Shown: positions 9,236 through 20,363, numbered from the stretch's first letter. The stretch is DNA of 64,000 nucleotides from Hymenobacter rigui (GCF_003944715.1 NZ_RWIT01000001.1:496001-560000), one strand, 5' to 3'. The notes: generated by a model from the letters alone, not told the origin. Program-made: numbers and translations.

Positions 9236-9436
9236 TTACGCGTTGGTAGCGTCGGGGCCGTACGTAGCCAGCTTGTAGATAGCCTTCTGCTTCTGCTTGC
9301 GGCTCGTAATCGAGGGCTTCTGGAAGAAGGTGCGGCGACGCAGCTCTTTCAGAACGCCGGTGCGCTCAAATTTCTTTTTGAAGCGCTTCAGCGCACGGTC
9401 AACCGACTCGTTTTCTTTGATTTGGACGATGATCAT
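9236..9436 (-). CDS. rpsU: 30S ribosomal protein S21
   Basis: 66 residues beginning MIIVQIKENESVDRALKRFK and followed by the basic KKFERTGVLKELRRRTFF helix and SRKQKQKA, the standard bS21 signature. bS21 binds the 30S platform near the anti-Shine-Dalgarno region of 16S rRNA; in Bacteroidota it is part of the structure that hides this element. The length is normal for the phylum. First gene of the rpsU-xerC-hpf cluster and followed by a strong hairpin. Confidence 0.97.
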   Translation of the reverse strand: MIIVQIKENESVDRALKRFKKKFERTGVLKELRRRTFFQKPSITSRKQKQKAIYKLATYGPDATNA

Positions 9437-9593
9437 ATCTTCAGTGAACTAGGAAACCCAATCTGGAGGGGCCGCAAAGATAATCATTGATTTGGAAGAT
9501 TTGAAAATCATTCCCGGGTTTTTCCATCACTACCAGCGTGGTACTGAACCGTTACCCCAGAAAATCGGCTCATATCTTCCGAAAACCGTGATT

Positions 9594-10733
9594 TTATTTG
9601 AGCAGGGTACGAGCAATAACCAGCTTTTGAATTTCGGAGGTGCCTTCCCCGATGGTGCAGAGCTTGGCGTCGCGGTAGTATTTCTCGGCCGGGTAGTCTT
9701 TGGTATAGCCGTAGCCCCCGAAAATCTGGACGCCTTCGTTGGCCACCCGCACCGATACTTCCGAGGCATAGAGCTTGGCCATTGCCGACTCCTTGTTCAC
9801 GTTCAGGCCCCGGTCTTTCATATCGGCGGCACGGTAGGTGAGCAGGCTGGCCGCTTCAATCTCCGTCGCCATATCGGCCAGCTTAAAGCTGATGCCCTGG
9901 AAGTTGCTGATGGGCTGGTTAAACTGGTGCCGCTCCTTGGAGTATTGTACGGCGGCCTCGTAAGCACCTTGGGCAATGCCCAGGCTCAGGGCAGCAATGC
10001 TGATACGGCCACCGTCGAGCACTTTCAACGACTGCACGAACCCGTCGCCTACCTTGCCAATTACGTTTTCCTTGGGTACGCGGCAATCCGTAAAGATGAG
10101 TTCCGTGGTTTCGGAGGCGCGCATACCCAGCTTATTTTCCTTACGGCCGGCCTCGAAGCCCGGCGTGCCCCGCTCAATGATAAAGGCCGTCATGCCGTGC
10201 GAGTCACCTACTTCACCAGTGCGGGCAATAACCACGGCTACGTTGCCCGTTTTGCCGTGCGTGATGAAGTTTTTGGCTCCGTTGAGCACGTAATGGTCGC
10301 CATCTTCCACGGCTACGGTGCGCATGTTGCCGGCATCGGAGCCTGTGTTAGGTTCCGTCAGGCCCCAGGCCCCGATCCACTCGCCGGAAGCCAGCTTGGG
10401 CAGGTACTTACGCTTCTGCTCCTCGGAGGCATGCTGTAGAATGTGACCGGTGCAGAGCGAGTTGTGGGCCGCCATGCTCAGGCCGATGCTGCCGTCAATC
10501 TTGGCCAGCTCCGCAATGGCCGTCACGTACTCCGTGTAGCCGAAACCGGCACCGCCGTATTCCTGCGGCACGAGTACACCCATCAGGCCCAGCTCGCCGA
10601 GCTTGTGAAATACCTCTTTGGGGAACTCTTGAGTTTCATCCCATTCCATCATGTGGGGCTTGATGTGCTGCGCACCGAAGTCGCGCACCATCTGGGCAAT
10701 CATCGTCTGGTTTTCAGTAGCTACCAATTCCAT
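9594..10733 (-). CDS. acyl-CoA dehydrogenase, short-chain (butyryl-CoA) type
   Basis: FAD flavoprotein that oxidises short acyl-CoA thioesters to enoyl-CoA in fatty-acid or amino-acid breakdown. 379 residues, the normal length. Motifs in order: [13 protein letters not shown] near residue 58, [15 protein letters not shown] (FAD-binding ACAD signature 1) near 127, the [16 protein letters not shown] segment, then [20 protein letters not shown] (signature 2) near 335. The expected catalytic Glu lies in [11 protein letters not shown], as in short- and medium-chain enzymes. It is divergent from the exopolysaccharide cluster and appears to be a single-gene unit. Confidence 0.93.
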   Translation of the reverse strand: MELVATENQTMIAQMVRDFGAQHIKPHMMEWDETQEFPKEVFHKLGELGLMGVLVPQEYGGAGFGYTEYVTAIAELAKIDGSIGLSMAAHNSLCTGHILQHASEEQKRKYLPKLASGEWIGAWGLTEPNTGSDAGNMRTVAVEDGDHYVLNGAKNFITHGKTGNVAVVIARTGEVGDSHGMTAFIIERGTPGFEAGRKENKLGMRASETTELIFTDCRVPKENVIGKVGDGFVQSLKVLDGGRISIAALSLGIAQGAYEAAVQYSKERHQFNQPISNFQGISFKLADMATEIEAASLLTYRAADMKDRGLNVNKESAMAKLYASEVSVRVANEGVQIFGGYGYTKDYPAEKYYRDAKLCTIGEGTSEIQKLVIARTLLK

Positions 10734-10985
10734 AAGTAAAGGGAGGTGGGGGTGGGATGTTGAGCGAAGTTAGGCGTGTATACAACTCATCGCACTCAAA
10801 TTTGGGTCCGCGAAAGTAGGGTTTTGTAGCCGCACAAGCCAGTGCAGGATTAAGGCCTTCACGGGCTGAATTTTGATGGGGCCGGCTAATTCGGTTTCTT
10901 TGATGGTTTTTAGGCAAAAACTGCTCAATAATTACGGCAGGTATGCCGTTGCTTCCGAAATCAGACTCCGGGTAAACCGGTTTGC

Positions 10986-11927
10986 ATGCAGAATATACTT
11001 CTTCGTCGCTTCCTGAGCCTTTGGCTTATCTGTTTGCCAGCGGTGTTCCTGCTGGATTCCTGTGCCACGGCGCGCGTACACCAGCAGAATATTCTTTTTC
11101 GCACTGATGGCTCAGGGCGGATGGACACGGCAAAACTCCGCGACGTGGTAAACCGAGCCGAGCGTAACTACATTATTCAGCCCAACGATGCACTGGAGGT
11201 GCGAGTATACACCAATAACGGGGAACGGATATTAGACCCGAACGGGGAGCTAATGTTTGGGTCTCCGGGTGGGGTAAACGGTGCCACCGGTACCAGCCGC
11301 CAAACCACGCAATTAGGCAGAGGAGGCAATCAGAACCGCCAACAGCAGCAGAATCAGCAGGGCCAGGGAGGATTGAACGAGTTTATTGTGCAGCATGACG
11401 GTATTGTGAAGCTGCCCATGGTGAACTACCAGAAACTGGCCGGGCTTACACTATTGGAGGCCGATAGTCTGCTACAGCGTAAATACACCGAGTTCTACAA
11501 GGATGTATTTGTGACTACCCGGGTGAACAATAACCGCATTATTGTGCTGGGAGCCACTTCTGGTGGATCAGGGCAGGTGATTCAAATGTACAACGACAAT
11601 ATGAACCTGCTGGAAGTGTTGGCACAGGCAGGTGGCATTGAAGGCACCTTTGTGGGGGCTAGTGGTACCGGTCGGGCCGGCCGGGCCGATAACATCCGCC
11701 TGATTCGGGGTAACCTGAAAAACCCGCAGGTTCAAATTATCGATCTGACAACCATTGACGGGATGCGTCGGGCCAACCTGCAGGTGGAACCAAATGACAT
11801 TGTGTATGTTGAGCCGATTCGACGACCATTCTACGAAGGCCTGCAAGATGCAGCACCTTTGTTTTCGCTGATTGGCAGCCTGGCGGCAGTCATCAGCAGT
11901 ATTTACGTTATCAGCAGGATAAAGTAG
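10986..11927 (+). CDS. polysaccharide export lipoprotein (Wza-like, SLBB)
   Basis: Outer-membrane secretin-like exporter for capsular or exopolysaccharide. 313 residues. The N-terminus is a lipoprotein signal with lipobox FLLDSCATA. The Poly_export domain begins near YIIQPNDALEVRVYT, interrupted by a Gln/Asn-rich low-complexity stretch (RQQTTQLG to QGQGGLNE, about residues 100-135), then IVQHDGIVKLP and an SLBB-like domain (RIIVLGATSGGSGQVIQM, LLEVLAQAGGI, NDIVYVEP). A C-terminal hydrophobic helix ends in VISRIK. It is 47 bp upstream of the Wzc-like kinase, forming the usual export pair. Confidence 0.92.
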   Translation: MQNILLRRFLSLWLICLPAVFLLDSCATARVHQQNILFRTDGSGRMDTAKLRDVVNRAERNYIIQPNDALEVRVYTNNGERILDPNGELMFGSPGGVNGATGTSRQTTQLGRGGNQNRQQQQNQQGQGGLNEFIVQHDGIVKLPMVNYQKLAGLTLLEADSLLQRKYTEFYKDVFVTTRVNNNRIIVLGATSGGSGQVIQMYNDNMNLLEVLAQAGGIEGTFVGASGTGRAGRADNIRLIRGNLKNPQVQIIDLTTIDGMRRANLQVEPNDIVYVEPIRRPFYEGLQDAAPLFSLIGSLAAVISSIYVISRIK

Positions 11928-11974
11928 ATAGAACTGACTAGGTCTCATCCATTCTTGGCATTACCGAACTGTAC

Positions 11975-14431
11975 ATGGCGGCGAACGAAGACGCTGAACT
12001 AGAAGAGATGATCCGCAACGCAGGCGGAAACGAGTCAGATGGGGAGGATGATGGAGGTGGAATTGACTTTACCACCTTACTGACCGTCGCTCGCAAGAGC
12101 CTGCCCTGGATGCTGTTGCTGATAGCCTTAGGCCTCACGGCCGCATGGCTTTTTCTGCGTTACACACCTCCGTTGTACCAGTCCAGCTCGACGTTAAAAA
12201 TCGACGAGAAGACCGAAGCCGGTGTGCTGGGATTGGGCGGGCTGGGCGGTGCTGTCGAGCAAAAGCAAAATCTCAATAAGCTATCCGGTGAAATTGAACT
12301 GATTAAGTCGGATATCATCTATCGTCGACTAAAGGACTCCCTGACGCTGGACGTAAACTATTACGTGCAGGGGACCGTGCTGGAAACGGAAATGTACAAT
12401 ACCTCCCCTTTTAAGGTAGTGTACACGCCTACGGACGACGCTGCGTATGATCAGAAAATAGCCGTTCAGTTTATGTCGCCCACCACCTTCCGCCTGACTC
12501 TGCCGGAGTCGTTGGGCGGAGGCGTGCAGGAGCATACCATTGGCACCCCATTTACCGCCGGGGGCTTCCGGATGGAAGTGCGCAAAACGCCCCAGTTCAA
12601 CGATAAGGCTTTTGAGGGGGAGTACTTTTTTACTATCAACAGCAATGGGGCGCTGAATGCCTATTTTAACAAGAATCTGTTGGTAGATATTGTAAATGTG
12701 GATGCTAATACCATCAGCATTTCCTTCACGGACCATAATCCTACCAAGGCGCGGGCAATTGTAAATAAGATTGACTCCGTGTACCTAGTTGAGAAGCTAC
12801 TGAGAAAACAGGAGCAGGCGGCCCGGGCCATGAGCTATATTAATGAGCAGCTGGGCGAAAATAACCAGAAGCTAGGTCAGGCCGAAGAAAACATGCAGGC
12901 CTTTGTGAAGCGCAACGGCACGTACGATGTAAAGGGTGACGTCGGCCAGATCATGACGGCGCTGAAAGAGCAGGAGACTGAACGGGAAAAACTGCAGGAG
13001 CAGGTGGACATGCTGAATGATGTGGCCCGTCTGATAGAGCAGGACCGTCTGACGGACCGTGCCGACGGGGATGTGCTACAGAGTATTCCAGCCCTGACAG
13101 ATGCGAAAGATGGCCAGCTGGTGGCCCGGATTCAGGAGCTCAGTGATGCGCAACTGGACCTGAAGCGGGCGTTGCTCTCATATCAGCCGGGAGCTACCAC
13201 GGCCATGCAGACCAAAGAGCAGTTTGTAGCAGATCTGAAAAAAATTGTGCGACAGCTACTTCGGAAAGATCAGCAGCTGCTACAGAAACAGCTGAATAAG
13301 CTGGATGCCAAACGAGCGGAAATGGAAGGCCGCTTGCGCGCGCTGCCTGAACTGCAGACCGAGCAGGCGCGTTTGCAACGGCCGCTGGAACTGTATGAAA
13401 AGTACAATCTTACAATGATGGACAGTAAGATTCAGTACGGCATTACCATGGCCGGCGCTACTGCCGACTTTCAGATTCTTTCCCCTGCGAGCTATGGTGC
13501 GCCCATTTCGCCGGTGAAGGCCATGATATATGCCATTGGGCTGGCCGCCGGGATTGTGCTGGGGCTGGGGCTTATTGCCGTGCGTTACCTGATGCACAAT
13601 ACCGTAACTAGTGTCCGGGAGCTGGAGCGGAGCACGGGCGCTTCCATGCTGGGTATCATTCCCACGTACGAAAAGGAGAAGATGGCCGTATCGAAGCTGG
13701 TGGTGGATCGGAACCCCAAATCGGCTATTTCGGAAGCTATTCGCTCTATCCGCACCAATCTGGAGTTCATGGCTAGCTCTAAGAAGAAGCGATTGATTTC
13801 CATCACCTCTACCATCAGCGGGGAAGGCAAAACCTTTGTAACGGTAAACTTGGCGGGTATTATTGCCGCGTCTGATCAGCGGGTAGTGATTCTGGACCTG
13901 GATATGCGCAAGCCGAAGGTGAACTTGGCATTTGACGCAGAAAACACAAAGGGCATCAGTACCATCCTGATTGAAAAACACACTTGGCAGGAGTGCATTC
14001 AGCATACCAGCATTCCCACGCTGGACTTTATTTCCGCTGGTCCTACTCCGCCGAATCCTTCGGAGCTTATTATCAGCTCGCATTTTGATGAGTTGATTAC
14101 CCAACTGCACCAGCACTATGATGTGGTGATGATTGATACGCCGCCGGTGGGGCTAGTAACGGACGGGATTCTGATTATGCGCAAAGCCGACGTGCCGATT
14201 TACATCGTGCGCGCCAACTACTCCAAGAAGTCGTTCCTGAAGAATATCAATAAGCTGATGCGGGTGAATGGCTTTACCAAGCTGACTACCATTCTGAACG
14301 ACGCGAAAACTACCGGTGGCTACGGCTATGGCTACGGTTACGGCTATGGCTACGGTTATGGTCAGGGCTACTACGAGGAGTCTGCCGCACCGGGTGGTTT
14401 CCTGGCCCGTGTGCGCAAGCGGTTCTCCTGA
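11975..14431 (+). CDS. Wzc-like polysaccharide co-polymerase / tyrosine autokinase
   Basis: Inner-membrane chain-length regulator and BY-kinase for exopolysaccharide. 818 residues. A cytoplasmic acidic N-terminus is followed by the first membrane segment near 45-65, a long periplasmic Wzz domain with coiled coil (about 270-480), a second membrane segment near 510-530, and a C-terminal kinase domain with Walker A SGEGKTFVTVN near 615, Walker A' VVILDLDMRKPKV near 637 and Walker B VVMIDTPPVG near 715. The tail (about 782-805) is an alternating Gly-Tyr run plus YYEES, the expected autophosphorylation cluster but unusually regular. Partners are the Wza-like exporter upstream and the CpsB phosphatase 18 bp downstream. 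Confidence 0.94.
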   Translation: MAANEDAELEEMIRNAGGNESDGEDDGGGIDFTTLLTVARKSLPWMLLLIALGLTAAWLFLRYTPPLYQSSSTLKIDEKTEAGVLGLGGLGGAVEQKQNLNKLSGEIELIKSDIIYRRLKDSLTLDVNYYVQGTVLETEMYNTSPFKVVYTPTDDAAYDQKIAVQFMSPTTFRLTLPESLGGGVQEHTIGTPFTAGGFRMEVRKTPQFNDKAFEGEYFFTINSNGALNAYFNKNLLVDIVNVDANTISISFTDHNPTKARAIVNKIDSVYLVEKLLRKQEQAARAMSYINEQLGENNQKLGQAEENMQAFVKRNGTYDVKGDVGQIMTALKEQETEREKLQEQVDMLNDVARLIEQDRLTDRADGDVLQSIPALTDAKDGQLVARIQELSDAQLDLKRALLSYQPGATTAMQTKEQFVADLKKIVRQLLRKDQQLLQKQLNKLDAKRAEMEGRLRALPELQTEQARLQRPLELYEKYNLTMMDSKIQYGITMAGATADFQILSPASYGAPISPVKAMIYAIGLAAGIVLGLGLIAVRYLMHNTVTSVRELERSTGASMLGIIPTYEKEKMAVSKLVVDRNPKSAISEAIRSIRTNLEFMASSKKKRLISITSTISGEGKTFVTVNLAGIIAASDQRVVILDLDMRKPKVNLAFDAENTKGISTILIEKHTWQECIQHTSIPTLDFISAGPTPPNPSELIISSHFDELITQLHQHYDVVMIDTPPVGLVTDGILIMRKADVPIYIVRANYSKKSFLKNINKLMRVNGFTKLTTILNDAKTTGGYGYGYGYGYGYGYGQGYYEESAAPGGFLARVRKRFS

Positions 14432-14449
14432 TTTAGCAGCTGTCAGCAC

Positions 14450-15211
14450 ATGTCCTTTTTTCAGAAACTGTTTGGGCGGGAAACTGCTGCTACGGAACTT
14501 CCTTCGCTTGGCGTGCTGGAAGTGGATATGCACTCCCATCTGCTGCCTGGCCTAGACGATGGTGCTGAAACGTTGGAACAGTCGGTAGAGATGCTGCGAG
14601 AGTTGCGCCGCCTGGGTTACCGCAAGCTTATCATGACGCCGCACATCATGGGCGACTTCTACCGGAACACGCCGGAAGGCGTCCAGTCGGCGCTGGCGGC
14701 AATGCGGCAGGCGGCAACAACGGCCGGATTGGTGGATGTAACACTGGAATGCGCTGCTGAATACTACCTGGATGAGAGCTTTCTGCCCCGATTGGAGCGT
14801 GGCGAGGAACTGCTGAGCTTTGGCGGTGAGCGACGAATGGTGCTGGTGGAAACCTCTTACATCAACGAGCCTTTTAACCTGCCGGAAATAGTGTTCAACC
14901 TGCGGGCGGCGGGCTACCAGCCCGTACTGGCCCACCCGGAGCGCTACACCTACCTGTATGGCCGGTTCGAAGAGCTGATGAAAATCCGGGAACTGGGCGT
15001 ACTACTGCAGGTGAATCTGAACTCCCTGATTGGGTATTATTCTGCCGGGGCCAAGCGTGTGGCTGAAAAATTGATTGACGGCGGCATGGTAGACCTGTTA
15101 GGTACGGATGCGCATACTATGAAGCACCTGGACAACATCCGGGAGAAGGTACTGCTGAATGCTTACCTGACTAAAGCGCTGGCCCTGCCGCTGCTGAATA
15201 ATACGCTGTAA
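14450..15211 (+). CDS. CpsB/YwqE-type PHP tyrosine-protein phosphatase
   Basis: Metal-dependent phosphatase that removes phosphate from the tyrosine cluster of the Wzc-type kinase. 253 residues. PHP-domain motifs are VDMHSHLLPGLDDGA near 27 (metal-binding His pair), MTPHIMGDFY near 63, LECAAEYYLDE near 101, VLAHPERYTYLY near 163 and LLGTDAHTMKHLDN near 222. The gene is 18 bp after the kinase stop, so the two are almost certainly co-translated. Family knowledge predicts Mn- or Fe-dependence; the cognate kinase is inferred from context. Confidence 0.92.
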   Translation: MSFFQKLFGRETAATELPSLGVLEVDMHSHLLPGLDDGAETLEQSVEMLRELRRLGYRKLIMTPHIMGDFYRNTPEGVQSALAAMRQAATTAGLVDVTLECAAEYYLDESFLPRLERGEELLSFGGERRMVLVETSYINEPFNLPEIVFNLRAAGYQPVLAHPERYTYLYGRFEELMKIRELGVLLQVNLNSLIGYYSAGAKRVAEKLIDGGMVDLLGTDAHTMKHLDNIREKVLLNAYLTKALALPLLNNTL

Positions 15212-15249
15212 CTGATTTCCCGCGTCGATACTTTTACCCCTCAAACACT

Positions 15250-16245
15250 ATGATCTTCGTCACGGGTGGTAGTGGGCTGGTAGGCAGCTTTTTGCTGATT
15301 GCGCTGGTAGGGCAAGGCCAACCAGTACGGGCACTCTACCGCCAGCAGATACCCGCACTTCCGGTGGCCGATGCCATAGAGTGGGTGCAAGGAGATATCC
15401 GCGACGCGCTGCTGCTGCGGCAGGCGCTGGATGGCGTAACCCACGTCTTCCATTGTGCCGGACTGGTGTCCTACGCCCCCCAGGATGAGGAGGAGTTGTT
15501 GCGGGTGAACGTGGAAGGCATGGCTGCACTTGTAGACGCCTGCCTCGAGCGGCCTGGTATCCGGCTGGGCGTGGTGTCGTCGGTAGCAGCGCTGGGCGGC
15601 GGTGCCAGTACTACTGAAGAAGCCGCTGGTCCTTTGGTGCTGGATGAGCAGGCAAAATGGGACTTGGGTGCCGCCCACAACCAATATGCCACTTCCAAAT
15701 ACCTGGGCGAGCTGGAAGTGTGGCGCGGTATTTCCGAGGGCCTGCAGGCAGTAATGGTGAATCCCTCTGTGATTCTGGGGCCGGCCAACTGGGAGCAAAG
15801 CAGCACCCGCCTGTTTCGGTATGCTTACCAGGAACACCGCTTCTATACCCCCAGCCGCATTAACGTGGTGGATGTGCGCGATGTGGTGGACGCGTTGCTT
15901 CGCCTCACGCTGGATACTACCATCAGTGGAGAGCGGTACGTGCTGAACGCGGGCAGTATGCCGCTGCACGATTTGCTGGCGCAGGCCGCCTGCTATTTCC
16001 GGAAGCGTCCGCCCACCGTGGCAGTCCCGGAGTGGGCCGCCGAAATCATCTGGCGGCTGGAATACGCCCGGTCCCTGCTTACCGGTGCCCGCCCCCTCAT
16101 TACCCGGGATACTGCCCGCGCCGGTCGCAAGCCCATTGAGTACCGCACGGAGAAAATTAAGCGGGAGTTGGGCCGCGAGTTCCGACCTTTGTCGGAAACG
16201 ATTCAGTGGTGTTGTCAGGAGCTTCTGCGGAAGGTGGGGGAGTAG
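15250..16245 (+). CDS. NAD-dependent epimerase/dehydratase family protein
   Basis: Extended short-chain dehydrogenase fold. 331 residues. The N-terminal Rossmann motif is FVTGGSGLVGSFLL, followed by VQGDIRD, VFHCAGLVSY, SSVAALGGG and the active-site pair in NQYATSKYLGE (YxxxK), then VNPSVILGP. Such proteins modify NDP-sugars or reduce dihydroflavonol-like substrates; the C-terminal half (WRLEYARSLLTGARPLITRD) resembles the latter subgroup seen in many Bacteroidota. The position 39 bp after cpsB suggests a link to exopolysaccharide, but the substrate is unknown. Confidence 0.88.
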   Translation: MIFVTGGSGLVGSFLLIALVGQGQPVRALYRQQIPALPVADAIEWVQGDIRDALLLRQALDGVTHVFHCAGLVSYAPQDEEELLRVNVEGMAALVDACLERPGIRLGVVSSVAALGGGASTTEEAAGPLVLDEQAKWDLGAAHNQYATSKYLGELEVWRGISEGLQAVMVNPSVILGPANWEQSSTRLFRYAYQEHRFYTPSRINVVDVRDVVDALLRLTLDTTISGERYVLNAGSMPLHDLLAQAACYFRKRPPTVAVPEWAAEIIWRLEYARSLLTGARPLITRDTARAGRKPIEYRTEKIKRELGREFRPLSETIQWCCQELLRKVGE

Positions 16246-16424
16246 AGCGGTCTGCCCAGGTCCTGCAATTACCTGGCTGCTCCACTGCGTACGTCTTCAT
16301 CCCGAACCCATCCGCGTCCGGTGTGGTTGTTGTATATTAAGGGCAAAGCAGCTTTACGGGCGTAAAAGCTGCCTGCTTATTCATGGTTCTGCCGTTGTGG
16401 CAGCCATGTGCCGATTGTTGCCGC

Positions 16425-17828
16425 ATGAGAATGAACGAAAATTTTGAGGACCGGGACGAAGTGCTGGCCACCGTACGCCGCTTTGAGCAGATGGTAGCCC
16501 ACAACGAGTCCGTGTTTTTTGATCTGGCCGATTTCGAGAATATCATCGACCATTATACTTCCACCACTCAATACGATAAAGCCCTGCAGGCCTGTGAGGC
16601 GGCTATTGCGCAGTACCCATTCAGTACGGAGCTGCTCATTGACCGTTCGCAGGTGCTGGCCATGAAGGGTGAGTACGTAGCCGCCAGTACCCAGATCGAA
16701 GACGTGGCCCACCTGGACCCCGACAACCCCGACGTGGCCGTAACGCGGGGCATCATTGCCACCCAGAAGGGCGATTTTGCCGAGGCCGTAGCCTTTTTCC
16801 AGCAGGCGGCCGAGCGGGCTCAGGACCGGGATGATATCTTCTTCAACCTGGGCCTGGCCTACCAGAGCTGGCAGAAATTCAAGAGTGCGGCCAAGTACTA
16901 CAAGCAGAGTTTGCGCCTCAACCCCGACAATGATGTGGCGGTGCAGGAGCTGCTGTATTGCCTGGAGGTGAGCGAGCGGCTGGAAAAAAATCTGGACTTT
17001 TTCCGCCGCTTCACCGACGAGGACCCGTACTCGGCCATTGCCTGGTACAATCTGGGGCAAGCCTACTACCGCGCTAATAAGCTCGATGATGCCGTTAGCG
17101 CCTTCGAGTATGCCATTCTGATTGACAGCAAGCTTTACGAAGCACATGGCTTCCTGGCCAGTACCTACGTGAACATGGAGCGGTACCGCGCCGCCATTGC
17201 CGAGTTTGAGCTCAGCTACCCCGAAGGACAGCCTAGTCCGGAGGCGCTCTGCAATATTGGCGAGTGCCACGAAAAACTGGCCGAATGGGACCTAGCCCGC
17301 CGCTTCTACCAGCGCTCCATCGACCTGGACCCCGAGATGGACGAGGCCTGGTTTGGTATAGGGATTATTATGAATGCGCAGGAGAAATACTTCGAGGCCA
17401 TTCATTTTTTCCGCAAGGCCGTGAGCCTGTACCAGGAGAGCATTGAATACTGGCTGGCCCTAGCGGCGGCGGAGTATCAAATTGGCAACATCGTTTCGGC
17501 GGTGGAGGCCTACGAGAAGGCTACCGAAACGGCGCCTGATAGCAAGGATGCCTGGCTGAACTGGAGCATACTGCTTTATGAGCAGGGCAACTTCGACGGG
17601 GCCATCGACCTGATGCGCAACGCCGTGGAAATTCAGCCAATGGAAGCAGAGTTGCACTACCGCCTGTGCGCGTACCTGCTGGCGGCCGGCCGCTACCGGG
17701 AGGCCTACCAGTGCCTGGAAAACGCCCTGGTGCTGGATTTCGACAAGCACCGGCTGCTGTTCGAGTTTTTCCCGGAGCTGGAGTCGCAGAAGGCCCTGGC
17801 CCGCCTGATTGATCAGTACCGGAAATAG
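16425..17828 (+). CDS. tetratricopeptide repeat protein
   Basis: 467 residues from ATG 16425 (ATG 16431 is equally possible); an earlier in-frame start adds a Cys-rich leader that does not look conserved. About ten TPR-like helix pairs cover nearly all the protein, with repeated patterns such as AWYNLGQAYYRANKLDDAVSAFEYAI, ALCNIGECHEKLAEWDLARRFY and AWFGIGIIMNAQEKYFEAIHFF. No signal peptide or membrane helix, so it is a cytoplasmic scaffold. Partners are unknown. The gene is followed by a strong terminator at 17848-17907. Confidence 0.9.
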   Translation: MRMNENFEDRDEVLATVRRFEQMVAHNESVFFDLADFENIIDHYTSTTQYDKALQACEAAIAQYPFSTELLIDRSQVLAMKGEYVAASTQIEDVAHLDPDNPDVAVTRGIIATQKGDFAEAVAFFQQAAERAQDRDDIFFNLGLAYQSWQKFKSAAKYYKQSLRLNPDNDVAVQELLYCLEVSERLEKNLDFFRRFTDEDPYSAIAWYNLGQAYYRANKLDDAVSAFEYAILIDSKLYEAHGFLASTYVNMERYRAAIAEFELSYPEGQPSPEALCNIGECHEKLAEWDLARRFYQRSIDLDPEMDEAWFGIGIIMNAQEKYFEAIHFFRKAVSLYQESIEYWLALAAAEYQIGNIVSAVEAYEKATETAPDSKDAWLNWSILLYEQGNFDGAIDLMRNAVEIQPMEAELHYRLCAYLLAAGRYREAYQCLENALVLDFDKHRLLFEFFPELESQKALARLIDQYRK

Positions 17829-17847
17829 CAGGGCCGGAGTTAAAGAG

Positions 17848-17907
17848 AAAAAGTAAAAGTGCCGGTGTGCGCCAGGTGAATGGTCTGCACCGGCACTTTT
17901 ACTTTTT
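17848..17907. terminator. terminator after the TPR gene
   Basis: A perfect 20-bp stem with arms 17848-17867 and 17888-17907 (AAAAAGTAAAAGTGCCGGTG and its complement) with a 20-nt loop. It ends in a T-rich run on the plus strand. Confidence 0.82.
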
Positions 17908-18035
17908 ACCGGTCACTTCTTACTTCTCTGCTTGCTTACAGAATTCGGGCGTACTTTTACCGCCGTTGTTTTTCCGGGCGCGGCGACTGGCTAACGACCA
18001 AGTCCCTGAGCGCCCAAGTCCCCAAGTTTCCAACT

Positions 18036-18869
18036 ATGAACTACACGCTTAACCAACTCCCCGAGCGGACGCAGAAACCCCGTGAGCAAGGCTTCACCAT
18101 GGTCATGGACAAAGGCCTGAGCGTGCGGGAGGTAGAGGATTTCCTGGAAGTAGGGGCCGAGTACACTGATATTGTGAAGCTGGGCTGGGCCACGTCCTAC
18201 GTGAACCCTAACCTGAAGCGCAAGCTAGCTGTGTACAAGGAAGCCGGTATTCCGGTGTACTTCGGCGGAACCTTGTTTGAGGCCTTTATCATCCGCAACC
18301 AGTTCGATGACTACCGCCGGCTGCTACAGGAGTTTGGGATGGAATACGCCGAGGTATCGGACGGCTCCCTGGACCTGAACCACGACAAGAAACTGGAGTT
18401 CATCCGCACTTTGTCGCAGGATGTGAAGGTGCTGAGCGAAGTAGGCTCGAAGGATGCGGAGAAGATCATTCCGCCCTACAAGTGGATTTCGCAGATGAAA
18501 ACCGAGCTGGAAGCCGGGGCCGTGAAGGTAATTGGCGAAGCCCGCGAGGCCGGCAACGTGGGCCTGTTCCGCAGCACCGGCGAGGTACGCTCGGGTCTGG
18601 TGGAAGAAATTCTGACCCAGATTCCGTTCGAGAAAATTATCTGGGAAGCTCCCCAGAAGGCGCAGCAGGTGTGGTTTATCAAGCTGCTGGGCCCCAACGT
18701 GAACCTGGGCAACATTGCCCCCAACGAAATCATCAGCCTGGAAACCATCCGGCTGGGCCTGCGCGGCGACACGTTCCTGGACTTCCTGGACCTGGAAAAC
18801 GTGGACGAAATGTTCAAGCCCGAGCCCAAAGCTCAGGGCAAACCCGGTACCTCTATGCCTCGCGGCTAG
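18036..18869 (+). CDS. comA: phosphosulfolactate synthase (ComA-like)
   Basis: Adds sulfite to phosphoenolpyruvate to make (R)-phosphosulfolactate. 277 residues from ATG 18036; the open frame upstream is outside the conserved domain. Family motifs: FTMVMDKGLSVREVEDFLE near 21, VKLGWATSYV near 47, YFGGTLFEAFI near 73, YAEVSDGSLDL near 102, SEVGSKD near 132 and IGEAREAGNVGLF near 164 with IWEAPQKAQQ later, matching the TIM-barrel synthase. In methanogens it starts coenzyme M synthesis; in bacteria it is tied to sulfolactate or sulfonate production. Flanked by terminators on both sides, so likely single-gene. Confidence 0.88.
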   Translation: MNYTLNQLPERTQKPREQGFTMVMDKGLSVREVEDFLEVGAEYTDIVKLGWATSYVNPNLKRKLAVYKEAGIPVYFGGTLFEAFIIRNQFDDYRRLLQEFGMEYAEVSDGSLDLNHDKKLEFIRTLSQDVKVLSEVGSKDAEKIIPPYKWISQMKTELEAGAVKVIGEAREAGNVGLFRSTGEVRSGLVEEILTQIPFEKIIWEAPQKAQQVWFIKLLGPNVNLGNIAPNEIISLETIRLGLRGDTFLDFLDLENVDEMFKPEPKAQGKPGTSMPRG

Positions 18870-18898
18870 GCGGCGCTAACCCCAGCAGGCGAAACCAA

Positions 18899-18945
18899 GT
18901 ACAAGAAAAGGCCGGACCGCTCAGCAGTCCGGCCTTTTCTTGTAC
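18899..18945. terminator. terminator after comA
   Basis: A perfect 19-bp stem (arms 18899-18917 and 18927-18945) with a 9-nt loop lies 16 bp before the next ATG at 18961, so the next gene needs its own promoter or reads through. Confidence 0.85.
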
Positions 18946-18960
18946 CCAATCACCCGCACC

Positions 18961-20298
<1,338 letters not shown>

Positions 20299-20318
20299 AG
20301 CCCAGAGTTCCGATTCAG

Positions 20319-20363
20319 GCAAACCGGCCTGCCTCCGCTACGGCGGTTGGTGGGCCGGTTTGC
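20319..20363. terminator. GC-rich hairpin after the sugar dehydrogenase gene
   Basis: An 11-bp perfect stem, GCAAACCGGCC at 20319-20329 and its complement at 20353-20363. There is no long T-run, so it may be a weak terminator or an mRNA-stabilising hairpin. Confidence 0.5.
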
